Assembly: GCF_036226465.1 (NCBI RefSeq) | Contig: NZ_CP108476.1 | Location: 7,750,001 to 7,814,000 of the forward strand | Length of the DNA: 64,000 nucleotides | Direction: 5' to 3' | Origin: Kitasatospora sp. NBC_01250 | GTDB lineage: Bacteria > Actinomycetota > Actinomycetes > Streptomycetales > Streptomycetaceae | Shown here: positions 39,148-48,400 of the stretch, piece by piece | Layout of the letters: each line of letters opens with the position of its first letter | Numbering within the stretch: the stretch's first letter is position 1 | Notes under the pieces: model-generated | Told to the model about the DNA's origin: nothing | The model's input: the letters and a program-made list of their open reading frames with translations, nothing else | Databases searched by the model: none | Position numbers and translations under genes: made by a program

Positions 39148-41382
39148 ATGTCCGCCACTCGGCCCGCCGCACCGGACGCCGATCGACACCTGGCCCTGGT
39201 CGGAGCACGGCGACGCGACCGTGAGGCGTGCCGCGCCGCCCTCGCGCTGCCGCCGCTGCTGCTGCCCGTGATCGCGGCGCACCGCAGGCTGCGCGGCCCC
39301 TACACGGTGGCCGGCACCCTGCTGCGGGCCGTCGTCCCCGACGCGCTGGAGCGCCACCCGGAGCTGGTCGCCGCGCACGAGGTCGAACTCCTCACCGTCG
39401 CACCGGAACTGCGCGACCTGGTCCCCGCCACGCGCGAGACGCTGACCTCGCTGGCCGTGCCCGAGGAGCGCACCCGGTTCTACTCGCGCTGGCGGACCCT
39501 GCGGATCGCGCACGGGCTCATGGAGTTCCTGCGCGACCTGCTGGCCGTCGACGGGTTCGGTCCCCGCACGCTCGTCGTCGACGACCTGGACCGTGCCGAC
39601 CCCACCGACCAGGAGTTCATGGCCGTCCTGCTGCGGCGGATGGATCCCGCGGTGCTGACCGTGGTGGTGCAGAGCACGGCCCGGCTGCTCGAACCGGTGC
39701 CCCGCGACCCGTGGGTGGAGCCGGGCACGCCTGCGGGCGAGGACCTGCCCGCGCTGCTGCGCGGCTGCCGGCGCGTCGAGGCGGTGCCGACGGAGCCGGC
39801 GTCGAGCGAGGCGGTGCCGGGCGGGCCGGCGTCGAGCGAGGCGGTGCCGGACGAGGCGGTGCCGGACGAGGCAGCGGCGGACGCTGCGGCGCTGCGAGCC
39901 CGTGCCGCACGCTACGTGACCGGGGACGCGACCGACGACGACCCCGGCGCACTCGACGCCTACCAGCGCCTCCCGCTGGACGAGCGCCGACGCCTGCACG
40001 ACCAGCGCGCCGACGAGCTGGTCGCCGCCGCCGAGCCGTCGCTGGCGCTCGGCGCGATCCCGTACCACCGCGAGCACGGGAGCGACCCGGTCGGAACCGG
40101 CGCACCGGCGCTGGCGCACGCCATGGACACCTGCATGCTCCTCGGCTTCTACGACGCCACCATCGACTTCTGCGAGCGCGGTCGCGCGCTCGTCGACTGG
40201 GAGCAACGCCCGGACCTGTGGTGGCAGTTCACCAGCAAGATGCCCACCTCGCTGTCCGCGCTGGGGCGCGCCGAGGAGGCCGAGGCGATCTGCGACGAGG
40301 CCCGTGCGCAGACCACCAAGCCGGTGATCCACATCCAGTGCGCCTACGCGACCTCGATGCTCTACACCCGGCACCGCGAGCCCACCCGACGCGACCACCA
40401 GCGTGCCCTGGCCTGGATCAACGAGGCCATCGCGATGGCCTCGCTGCTGCCCGACCCCAGGCTGCGCGCCTTCAACACGGTCTTCCACCACAACGGGCTC
40501 GCGCTGATCGAGGGCCACCGGGGCCGGCCGCACGCCGCGCTGGAGCTCGTCACGGCGGGCCTGGCCGAGCTGGACCGCGAACTCGGCCCCGACGAGCACC
40601 ACTTGCACCGCTCCGTGCTGCGGCACAACCGGGCGCAGGTGCTGACCGGGCTGGGCCGGCTGGACGAGGCGCTGGAGGAGTACCGGGCGGTGCTCGCCGT
40701 CGATCCGTCCTACCCGGAGTACCACTTCGACCTGGGCAACCTGCTGCGCCGGATGGGCCGGGAGCAGGAGGCGCTGGAGGCCTACGAACGGGCGCTGCGG
40801 CTGGGGCCGCCGTTCCCGGAGGTCTTCTACAACCGCGGTGACGTCAGGAACGCCGCGGGGGATGTCGAGGGCGCCCTCGCCGACTTCGGCTACGTCCTCG
40901 AACTGGACCCCGGCTTCGTGGACGCCTACGTCAACCGGGCCGGTATCCGGTTGGACCTGGAGGACGTGGACGGTGCCGAGCGCGACGCGCTGGCGGGCCT
41001 GAAGCGCGAGCCGGGCAACGCGTACCTGCGGGCCGTGCTCGGTCACGTGCACGCCGCCCGCGAGGAGCACACGGCGGCCCGGGAGGCGTTCGACCGGGCG
41101 CTCGCGGCCGACCCCGACCTGGTCGCGGCGCTCTGCGGCCGGGCCGCCGTGGCACACCAGCTGGGTGACGCCGACACCGCGCTCGCCGATCTGCGGCACG
41201 CGGTGGAGCTGGCGCCGGACGATCCCGGCGTGCGTTACAACCACGCGTTCGCGCTGCGCAGCGCCGGCCGCTGGGACGCCGCGCTCGCCGAGCTGGACAT
41301 CGCCGCCGAACTGCTGCCCGACGATCCGGACGTGCTCGCGGCCCGCGAGGAGTGCCGGGCCGAGGCCGCGGCCGGACGATGA
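39148..41382 (+). CDS. Large TPR-repeat protein with ATPase-like N-terminal region
   Basis: A 744-aa protein. The N-terminal ~180 residues resemble the distal part of AAA/STAND-type ATPases (RTLVVDDLDRADPTDQEFMA, like a Walker B region), but no P-loop is seen. A short Glu-Ala-Val-Pro repeat linker (around residues 210-250) leads to many tetratricopeptide repeats (for example YHFDLGNLLRRMGREQEALE, FYNRGDVRNAAGDVEGALAD). It starts 17 nt after the protease gene behind GGAGGAG. It is probably a scaffold or sensor in the peptide system; the exact role is unknown. Confidence 0.7.
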   Translation: MSATRPAAPDADRHLALVGARRRDREACRAALALPPLLLPVIAAHRRLRGPYTVAGTLLRAVVPDALERHPELVAAHEVELLTVAPELRDLVPATRETLTSLAVPEERTRFYSRWRTLRIAHGLMEFLRDLLAVDGFGPRTLVVDDLDRADPTDQEFMAVLLRRMDPAVLTVVVQSTARLLEPVPRDPWVEPGTPAGEDLPALLRGCRRVEAVPTEPASSEAVPGGPASSEAVPDEAVPDEAAADAAALRARAARYVTGDATDDDPGALDAYQRLPLDERRRLHDQRADELVAAAEPSLALGAIPYHREHGSDPVGTGAPALAHAMDTCMLLGFYDATIDFCERGRALVDWEQRPDLWWQFTSKMPTSLSALGRAEEAEAICDEARAQTTKPVIHIQCAYATSMLYTRHREPTRRDHQRALAWINEAIAMASLLPDPRLRAFNTVFHHNGLALIEGHRGRPHAALELVTAGLAELDRELGPDEHHLHRSVLRHNRAQVLTGLGRLDEALEEYRAVLAVDPSYPEYHFDLGNLLRRMGREQEALEAYERALRLGPPFPEVFYNRGDVRNAAGDVEGALADFGYVLELDPGFVDAYVNRAGIRLDLEDVDGAERDALAGLKREPGNAYLRAVLGHVHAAREEHTAAREAFDRALAADPDLVAALCGRAAVAHQLGDADTALADLRHAVELAPDDPGVRYNHAFALRSAGRWDAALAELDIAAELLPDDPDVLAAREECRAEAAAGR

Positions 41383-41474
41383 CCCGTCGGCGGCGCGGGA
41401 GCGATGCTCCGGTGCCGCCGACGCCACCGTGCGGCCGGGCTCTGCCGGGCCCGGCCGCACGGGCCAACGGTCCC

Positions 41475-41545
41475 CGGGGACGTGCGGGGACGTACAGGAA
41501 CGTGCGGGGACGTGCGGGGACGTGCGGGACCTGCAGCGACCCGCG
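41475..41545. repeat. CGTGCGGGGA-type tandem repeats
   Basis: Several copies of a 10-11 nt unit (GGGGACGTGC) follow the TPR gene. They look like slippage-derived repeats and contain no clear hairpin. Confidence 0.6.
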
Positions 41546-41561
41546 GGGACGTCCGGCGAGG

Positions 41562-42203
41562 TCAGCGGGGGCGGCGCGGCCAGGACCGGCCCGCGCGCAG
41601 GGTGCGCGCCAGACATCGCCCGGTTCTTCTCAGGTACGGGAGCAGGCCGTGGACGGCGTCGCCGAAGCGAGTGCCGCCGGTCGGCAACGGCCGCGCAGGC
41701 GCCACCACCGGCGCCACTGCCAGCGCCGGTGACGGCGACGGTGAGGCCGACGGCGACGGCGACGGCGATGGCGTCGGCGAGGGCCCGGCCGAGCTGGCGG
41801 CGGCGAACCGCGCGGTGAGCCGCACGGCCCGCTCGCGCAGCGCCCGCCGGCGCAGGGCCATCAAGGAGTCCGGCGGCACGTCGAAGTGCTCCTCGTAGCA
41901 GCGGATCAGCGACTCGGAGGGAAACCGCCGGGCCTTCTCGACGTCGGCGAACACGCTGTGCGCGCTGTACCCCATCAGCTTCGCCAGGGCTCTGAGGGAC
42001 AGTCCGCCCTCCGCCCGTAACCGGTACAGTGCCAGACCCAACTCACGCTCCGCGTCGGTCAGTTCCGTGATCGCCTGCACGCTGCACGAGCCGGCCCGGT
42101 CGACCGTCTCCGGCGCCGGCCGGTGGTTCGTCCGCACGGCCACCGCGCCGTCCGTCCAGGCGAGCGCACCATCCACTCGGGTGTTCCTCGGGTTCCACGC
42201 CAT
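41562..42203 (-). CDS. XRE-type regulator with Ser/Pro-rich tail
   Basis: A 213-aa protein from ATG 42203. A helix-turn-helix lies at residues ~65-95 (GLSLRALAKLMGYSAHSVFADVE, KARRFPSESLI). The C-terminal third contains a Ser-Pro repeat linker (PSPTPSPSPSPS) and a low-complexity basic end that overlaps the tandem repeats, so the natural stop may once have been earlier. It is convergent with the peptide operon. Confidence 0.65.
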   Translation of the reverse strand: MAWNPRNTRVDGALAWTDGAVAVRTNHRPAPETVDRAGSCSVQAITELTDAERELGLALYRLRAEGGLSLRALAKLMGYSAHSVFADVEKARRFPSESLIRCYEEHFDVPPDSLMALRRRALRERAVRLTARFAAASSAGPSPTPSPSPSPSASPSPSPALAVAPVVAPARPLPTGGTRFGDAVHGLLPYLRRTGRCLARTLRAGRSWPRRPR

Positions 42204-42408
42204 CGAGTCGATCACTCCTTGCGGCCCGGTCCCGCACGCTGTGTGCAGGGGTAGCTCATGATGGGCCAACAACCGGCAGCGGAACACCTCTTGGACGATG
42301 AGTTCGCCATGATTGCCCGCATCGCTGCCGGTCCTTCTCGCCGCTCGCGAACGCACGAGCCCGTGCCGGGCCGCCGGACGGCCGTTCGGGTGGCTGGAGC
42401 CGTCGGCG

Positions 42409-43245
42409 CTACCGGGGGGCGTGCATGAGGGAGTTGAGATCCTGGTAGGCGATCGGCTCGGCGAGCGCGGTGTAGGTGCCCGCGCCGAACAGCTCCTCGG
42501 CGGCGCGGCGGGCGACCGCGTAGGCGGCCTCGGCGACCGAGGAGCCGAGGCTGACCCGGGCCGCGCCGAGCCGGCCGAGCTCGGCGACGGTGGGGGCTCC
42601 CGGGCCGGCCAGCACGTTGAGCGGGACCGCCAGGCCGCCGGCCAGGGCCGTGACGGTCCGCGGGTCGGTGACGCCGGGAACGAAGACGCCGTCGGCGCCC
42701 GCCGCGACATAGGCCGTGGCCCGGTCCAGGGTCTCGCGCAGCCGGGTGGCGGGGTCGCCGACGGCGCACAGGTAGGTGTCGACGCGCGCGTTGACGAAGA
42801 GCGGGATCCCGGCCGCGTCGGCGGCGGCCCGGGCGGCGGCGATCCGCTCGCACTGGTCGGCGACGGCGCGCAGCGGGCTGTCGCCGAAGTGGTGGGCGTC
42901 CTCCAGGTTGACGCCCACGGCCCCGGCGGCCAGTACGCCGGCGACGGTCTCGGCCACGCCGTCCGCGGTGTCCGCGTAGCCGTTCTCGATGTCGGCCGTC
43001 ACCGGGACCCGGACCGCGGACGTGACCCGGGCGATCAGGTCGAGGGCCTGGTCGCGGCCGAGCCGGCCGCCGTCGGCGGCGCCCAGCCCCCAGCAGACCC
43101 CGGCGCTGGTGGTGGCGATCGCGCGGGCTCCGGCGGCTTCGACCAGCCGGGCGCTGGCCGCGTCCCAGACGTTGGCGAGGGCCAGCACCTGGTCACCGGC
43201 GTGCAGGGAGCGGAAGAGGACGGCCTTGTCGTGCAGGTTTGTCAT
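42409..43245 (-). CDS. Isocitrate lyase/PEP mutase family protein
   Basis: A 278-aa ICL/PEPM-superfamily enzyme that should cleave or form C-C or C-P bonds in 2-oxo acids. Signature segments are ALANVWDAASARLVEAAGARAIATTSAG, VPVTADIENGYAD (metal-binding Asp and Glu), GVNLEDAHHF and PLFVNARVDTYL. The catalytic KKCGH loop of isocitrate lyase is absent, as in many PEPM-like paralogues. There are no phosphonate genes nearby. Confidence 0.85.
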   Translation of the reverse strand: MTNLHDKAVLFRSLHAGDQVLALANVWDAASARLVEAAGARAIATTSAGVCWGLGAADGGRLGRDQALDLIARVTSAVRVPVTADIENGYADTADGVAETVAGVLAAGAVGVNLEDAHHFGDSPLRAVADQCERIAAARAAADAAGIPLFVNARVDTYLCAVGDPATRLRETLDRATAYVAAGADGVFVPGVTDPRTVTALAGGLAVPLNVLAGPGAPTVAELGRLGAARVSLGSSVAEAAYAVARRAAEELFGAGTYTALAEPIAYQDLNSLMHAPR

Positions 43246-43340
43246 GACGCCAGTTCAGCAGGTCGGGGCGGAGGCTGTCCGGCGGTTTTCCGACCCGACC
43301 GTGTGATGTGCGGGGGCGCTGCGCTGACCCGCCTACTCAC

Positions 43341-43672
43341 CTACCCGCCCACCCGCCCACCCGCCCACCCGCCCACGGCGGCGGCCAGCCGGGCGGCGGC
43401 TTCGGTGAGGTCGGCGGGTTCGGCCGCGGCGGCGAAGCCGAGGCGCAGATGCGCGGCGGGTGGCTCGGCCGGGAAGTACTGGTGGCCGGGGTTGACGGTG
43501 ATCCGGTGCGCCGGCGCCGCGTCCGCGACCTCCGCCTCCGTGAGGCCCGGCGGAAGGCGCAGCCACAGGTGCAGGCCGCCCTCGGGCAGGCGCAGGAGCG
43601 TCCAGTCGGGCAGCTCGCGGGCCAGGGCGTCGGCCAGGACGGTGCAGCGGTGCTGCAGCGCGGTGGCGACCC
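43341..43672 (-). pseudogene. C-terminal fragment of a PLP-dependent (MocR-like) aminotransferase
   Basis: The minus strand encodes RVATALQHRCTVLADALARE, then LPEGGLHLWLRLPPGLTEAE and PGHQYFPAEPPAAHLRLGFA, typical of the end of class I aminotransferase/MocR proteins. The N-terminal ~350 residues, including the PLP Lys, are missing. The tail runs into 8-mer GC repeats. Near 43672 the homology stops and an oppositely oriented transporter fragment begins. Confidence 0.65.
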
Positions 43673-43674
43673 TC

Positions 43675-44015
43675 GGCGCCGTCTTCGCGACCGCTTCCGT
43701 CGGCGGCCTGATCGGCGCGCTGATCTCGCGGAAGGTCATCGCGCGGTTCCCGCTCAGGCGGGTCTACCTGGTCGCCCAGGCCGCCCTGCTGCTCGGCCCC
43801 GCCCTGATCCCCGCCGCCACCGGGCCACGACCGGTGATGACCGGGATCTTCGTGCTGTCCTTCTTCACCACCTACCTGGGCATCGGCGTGGCCGGGGTCG
43901 TCATCGTCAGCCTGCGCCAGGCCGTGACGCCGCAGTCGATGATGGGACGGATGACGGCGGCGTTCCGGACCCTGCTGTTCGGCGGCGGCGCGCTGGGCGG
44001 TCTGTCCGCCGGCCC
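43675..44015 (+). pseudogene. MFS transporter fragment
   Basis: The plus strand encodes FATASVGGLIGALISRKVIA, then VYLVAQAALLLGPALIPAAT and VVIVSLRQAVTPQSMMGRMT, a central-to-late segment of an MFS_3-type exporter (about 110 residues). Both ends are missing. It abuts the aminotransferase fragment head to head. Confidence 0.65.
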
Positions 44016-44089
44016 ACCGGACGCCCCCGGACAGGCCCTGAGGCCCGACCGTCGAATCGGTGCGGGCCTCAGGGCGGCACGGCCGGGCG

Positions 44090-44203
44090 TCAGAAGGTCG
44101 GCGCGTACGGGCGCATCATCTCGTTGCCCTCGTGGTCGATGATGTGGCTGGGCCAGACCTGGCCCGGACCCTCGGTGGGGTCGAACGGGAAGTTCAGGAG
44201 AAG
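44090..44203 (-). pseudogene. Short C-terminal fragment of an unidentified protein
   Basis: The last 37 codons before the stop at 44090 read LLLNFPFDPTEGPGQVWPSH followed by an IDHEGNEMMRPYAPTF-type end, a plausible protein terminus with good codon bias. No start or upstream coding sequence is linked to it, so it appears to be a truncation product. Confidence 0.35.
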
Positions 44204-44223
44204 GACAGCGACAGGAGGACGAC

Positions 44224-44601
44224 TCAGGAGGCGAACGGCTCGATCTCGCCCGCAAAGACGATGACCTGGTCGATGAGGCTCCGCCGCAGATGGACGACAT
44301 CCGTTCCCGCCAGGCGGGGGCCTCCATCCGGCATGGTGAAGACCCACCGGTACCGGGCCCACTCGTCAGGCATGTCCACCTCTGAGCAGCGCACCATCCT
44401 GCCGGTCCCCGCCGGGTGGTGCCGGATGTCCAGCACGAACCGCTCGACCGCCGCGATGCCTTCGCTGCGGCCCAACGGCCCCCAGAAGACCACGTCCGAG
44501 GTCAGGGCCTGGGAGAGCAGGGCAGTCACATAGCTGTCGTCCGAGGCGTTGAACGCGGAGATGAACGTGTCGATCGCGGAGCGAGCGGTCTCTTCCTGCA
44601 T
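44224..44601 (-). CDS. SnoaL/NTF2-like protein
   Basis: A 125-aa NTF2-fold protein. The helical start (QEETARSAIDTFISAFNASD) and strands VVFWGPLGRSEGIAAVERFV and RYRWVFTMPDGGPRLAGTDV match nuclear-transport-factor-2-like domains used as small enzymes or binding proteins. ATG 44601 is preferred over a longer frame to 44658. It lies downstream of the beta-lactone operon, but co-transcription is uncertain. Confidence 0.7.
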   Translation of the reverse strand: MQEETARSAIDTFISAFNASDDSYVTALLSQALTSDVVFWGPLGRSEGIAAVERFVLDIRHHPAGTGRMVRCSEVDMPDEWARYRWVFTMPDGGPRLAGTDVVHLRRSLIDQVIVFAGEIEPFAS

Positions 44602-44739
44602 GCCCCAGCGTAACAGCCGTTTCGCGTGCGCTCGTCCCGCGGGCCGCCTTCCGATCACGGTGGACCATCCCGGTCACAGCACCAGCAGTCCGCCGTCGGT
44701 GCCGATCTGCCGGAACGCCACGACGCAGGGGGCAGGGGG

Positions 44740-45426
44740 TCAGGGGCTCGGGGCGCTCAGGGCCGTGACGAGTTCGGGGACGAAGGGGGCGGCGACGCCG
44801 ACGTCGGTGGCACGGGGGTAGGCGGGATGGGCGGCGTGGGCGGGGAGTTCGCGCAGGGACCTGCGGCCGTAGTAGGCGCCGGGGAGGGGGGTGCGGGGCA
44901 GCGGCGGCTCGGGCGGGTGGCCGGCGGCGATGGCGGGCAGGGTGCGCTGGAAGAGCTGGTGGCAGGCCTGGATGCCGCGGAGCAGGACCTGGTGGTAGCG
45001 GGCATCGGGGGCGATCGGGAAGGGCTGCTCGGCCAGTACCTGGCCGGTGTCGATGCCCGCGTCGACCTGGTGGAGGGTGGCGCCGTACTCGGCGTGGCCC
45101 TGCAGCAGGGCGTAGGCGATGGCGGCCGAGGGCAGGCCGCGGTGCTGCGGGAGCAGGCCGTTGTGGATGTTGTAGATCCGCAGGCCGGAGTCGAGCACGG
45201 GCGCGCGGAAGATCATCCAGTTGTTGATCGACCAGACCACGCCGTCGGTGCAGCGGGCGGTCAGTTGCTCCGCTTCGGTGTTGACGTCGGTGGTCACCAG
45301 GTGGGGGACCCCGCCCGCGGGGGCGTCGGCCGGGTCGTTGGTGACCACCAGGTCGACCCGGTGGCCGGTGGCCAGCGCATGGGTGGTGGCCCGCTTGAGC
45401 AGCGCGCCGCTTCCGACGAGGATCAC
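44740..45426 (-). CDS. lstF: Formyltransferase (LstF-like)
   Basis: A 228-aa methionyl-tRNA-formyltransferase-fold enzyme that uses 10-formyl-THF. The catalytic region is IYNIHNGLLPQHRGLPSAAI, with the later Asp in LHQVDAGIDTGQVL. It is shorter than Fmt and lacks a tRNA-binding C-domain. In lipstatin biosynthesis LstF N-formylates the leucine ester. The GTG start overlaps the stop of the NRPS gene (GTGA), and the A-F gene order is conserved. Confidence 0.85.
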   Translation of the reverse strand: MILVGSGALLKRATTHALATGHRVDLVVTNDPADAPAGGVPHLVTTDVNTEAEQLTARCTDGVVWSINNWMIFRAPVLDSGLRIYNIHNGLLPQHRGLPSAAIAYALLQGHAEYGATLHQVDAGIDTGQVLAEQPFPIAPDARYHQVLLRGIQACHQLFQRTLPAIAAGHPPEPPLPRTPLPGAYYGRRSLRELPAHAAHPAYPRATDVGVAAPFVPELVTALSAPSP

Positions 45427-48400
45427 GCCGACGCTCCGGTGGCCTGGCGCGGGGCGGTCCGCCGGGCGCGGTGGATCGCATCACCGACCCGCTGGATGGT
45501 CAACTCGGCGAGGTGGTCGCGCAGGTCGGTGGTGAACAGGCTCGCCTGCGGGGCGGTGAGCAGCTCGTCGGCGATGGTGGAGAGCATCTCCAGGACCGCG
45601 AGCGAATCGCCGCCCAGCTCCTGGAAGTCGGAGTCGGGGCCGAGCCGGGCCCGGTCGGTGCCGAGCATCCGGGACCACAGTGCGGTCAACCGGTCCGTGA
45701 CGTCCGACTGCTCCGGTTCGGCGGCCTCGGCGGGCCCGGCGGCTTCGGCGGTGGGCGGGGTTGAGTCGGAGGGCTCGTCGGCGGAGGCGTCGGCGGACGG
45801 ATCGGCCTCCCCGGCGAACGGATCCGGCAGGGCGGCGAAGTCCGTCTTCCCGCTGACCGTGCTGGGGAGTTCGGCGACCACCAGCACGACCGCGGGCACC
45901 AGGTGGGCGGGCAGCAGCTCGGCGGTGAACTCGCGCAGGATGGCGGGGAGTTCGGCCTCGCTGTGGGCCTCGCTCTGGTCCGTGGCGGGCAGTACGTACG
46001 CGCACAGTGCCACCGAGCCACCGGAGCGGGTGCGGGCCACCACGCCGGCCCGGCGCACGGCCGGGTGGCGCTCCAGGACGGCCTGGACCTCGGCGGGTTC
46101 GATCCGGTGGCCGGCGATCTTCACCTGGTCGTCGTTGCGGCCGATGAACTCCAGTGCGCCGCCCGGCAGTCGGCGGGCCAGGTCGCCCGTGCGGTAGCGG
46201 CGCAGCTGGTCGGCGCCGACCGGGAACCGCTCGGCGTCCAGGTCCGGACGGCCGAGGTAGCCGCGCGCCAACTGGAGCCCGGAGACCAGGATCTCGCCCA
46301 CCGCGCCGGTGCGCTCGGGGCCGATCGGCTGCTCCTCGCCGTCGACCAGCTCGACGAGCTCGACCTGCGCGAACGGGCCGGGGAGCCCGATCGGCACGAC
46401 CGGTCCGCTCTCGCTGCCGTCGAGGACGTGGGCCAGGCAGATCACCGTCGCCTCGGTGGGGCCGTACCCGTTGATGATCCGGGTGTCGGGTCCGACCCGG
46501 CGCCGGGCCCGGTCGGCGGCGGCCCGGGTGAACTGCTCGCCGACGGCCATCAGGGTGCGCACACCGGTGAGTTCGAGGTCGTAGTGCTCGATCAGCTCCA
46601 GGTGGGAGGGGGTGATCGCGAACGTGTCGGGCCGGTGCCGGGTCACCAGCTCGTGCAGCGCGGGGCGGCTCGGCTCGTCGGGGACGAGCACGATCGTGCC
46701 GCCGTGCAGCAGCGGCAGGAAGATCGGGAAGGCGGAGACGTCGAAGGAGTACGAGCCGAGGAAGGCGAACCGGGTGTCCGCGTCGATCCCGCACAGCTCG
46801 GTGGCCCACTGGGCGAAGGCGGCCAGACTGCGGTGCTCGATCTGGACGCCCTTGGGGCGACCGGTGGAGCCCGAGGTGTAGATCACGTAGGCGAGCTGCG
46901 CCGGATCGATCGCGGGGGCGGTGGTGGGGGCAGCGGCCTCGGTCGCGGCCGTCAGGATGGACTCGACGGCCAGGACGTGTGTGTCGGTGGCGGCGGTGAG
47001 CCGGTGCTCAAGATGACGCTCCGTCAGGCAGGCGACCGCACCCGCCTCCTGGAGCACGTCGGCGATCCGGGCGTCCGGGTGTCGCGGGTCCAGCGGGAGG
47101 TAGCAGGCCCCGGCCTTGAGGATGCCCCAGAGTGCGGCCAGGCCGGCCGGGGAGCGCTCGACGAGCAGCCCGACCACGGCCGCCCGCGCGGTGCCGCGGC
47201 GCAGCAGCTCCGCGGCCACCGCGTCCGAGCGGCGGTCCAGCTCGGCGTAGCTGACCGGGCCGGCGGGGCCGTCGAGCGCGACGGCCTGCGGCGTCCGGGC
47301 CGCCTGCGCGCGGAACAGCTCGACCACGGTGGCGTCGGGTGCGGCGGCGGGGGGAGTGGCGGTCCTGGCTGCGGGCGTGGCGGCTTCAGGTGCGGTGGCG
47401 TCGGGAGCGGTGCGGCGGGCGGCCGCGGCGGGCGCCGACCCGGTGATCGTCGCGGCCAGCCGGTCCATCAGCTCGTCGGCGCGCTCGGCGAGGTCGCGGT
47501 CGGGCCCCTGGCAGCTCACGGTGACTTCGGTGCGGTCCGCCAGCTCGACCGCCGCGCAGGAGACCGGCACCAGTGGCGCGTGCACCGGCAGCAGGTAGAG
47601 CGAGCGCGCGGTGAAGCCGCCGCCCGAGTAGTGCGACAGCTCGGCCCGGCCCAGGTGGGAGACGATCGCCGAGGCCATGTGCCGGTCCCGGCGCGACGCC
47701 ACCGCCTGGCCCGCGCGCAGCAATTCGGTGGCCACCGGCAACGGCAGCCGGGCCAGGCCGCTCTCGAAGCCGCCGGACAGCTCGCGGTGCTCGGCGAGGG
47801 CGCCGAGCAGCTCCGCGTGGGCGGTGCGCCAGTCACCGCCGCGGGGCAGGTCCAGGAAGACGGGCAGGCTCAGGTTGCCGGTGGCCGCGGCTCCGGTGGC
47901 GATGTGGCGGCGCAGGTCGACCGGCACCATCAGCCGGGCCCGGGGCGCGCCCGTGGCATCGGCGAACGCCTGGGCCAGCCGGGCGGTGAGCGAGCGGTGC
48001 CGGCCGGGCAGCGTGCGCCGCCGCCACACCGCGCCGGGGCGCCCGGCGGCGGCCCCCTGGAGGGGCCCCAGCGGCGAGGGCTGGTCGAGCAGCAGGGCGG
48101 GGCGCCGCCCGGTGGCGCCGACCTCCGCGAGCAGCCGCTGGTCGGTCAGCGGCGAGCGGGCGGGCCTGGGCTGCTCGCCGCGCAGCGCCCGGAACACCTC
48201 CTGCACCCACAGCTGCGCGCCGTGCCCATCCATCACGGCATGGCTGACCCGGAAGAGCAGCGCACTGGGCCGATCCGCCGCGCCGGGCAGCAGCACGACC
48301 TCGCAGCCGACCCCTGCCTCCGCGTCCAGCGGCTCGGCCAGGACCGCGGTGCCGGTGCGCAGTTCGGCATCCGGCGCGCTGCCGGGCGCGGCCACCAGGA

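Noticed and set aside
42409..43245. ICL/PEPM protein considered as a phosphonate biosynthesis marker
   Set aside because: No phosphonopyruvate decarboxylase or other phosphonate gene is adjacent, and the sequence fits generic ICL/PEPM paralogues.
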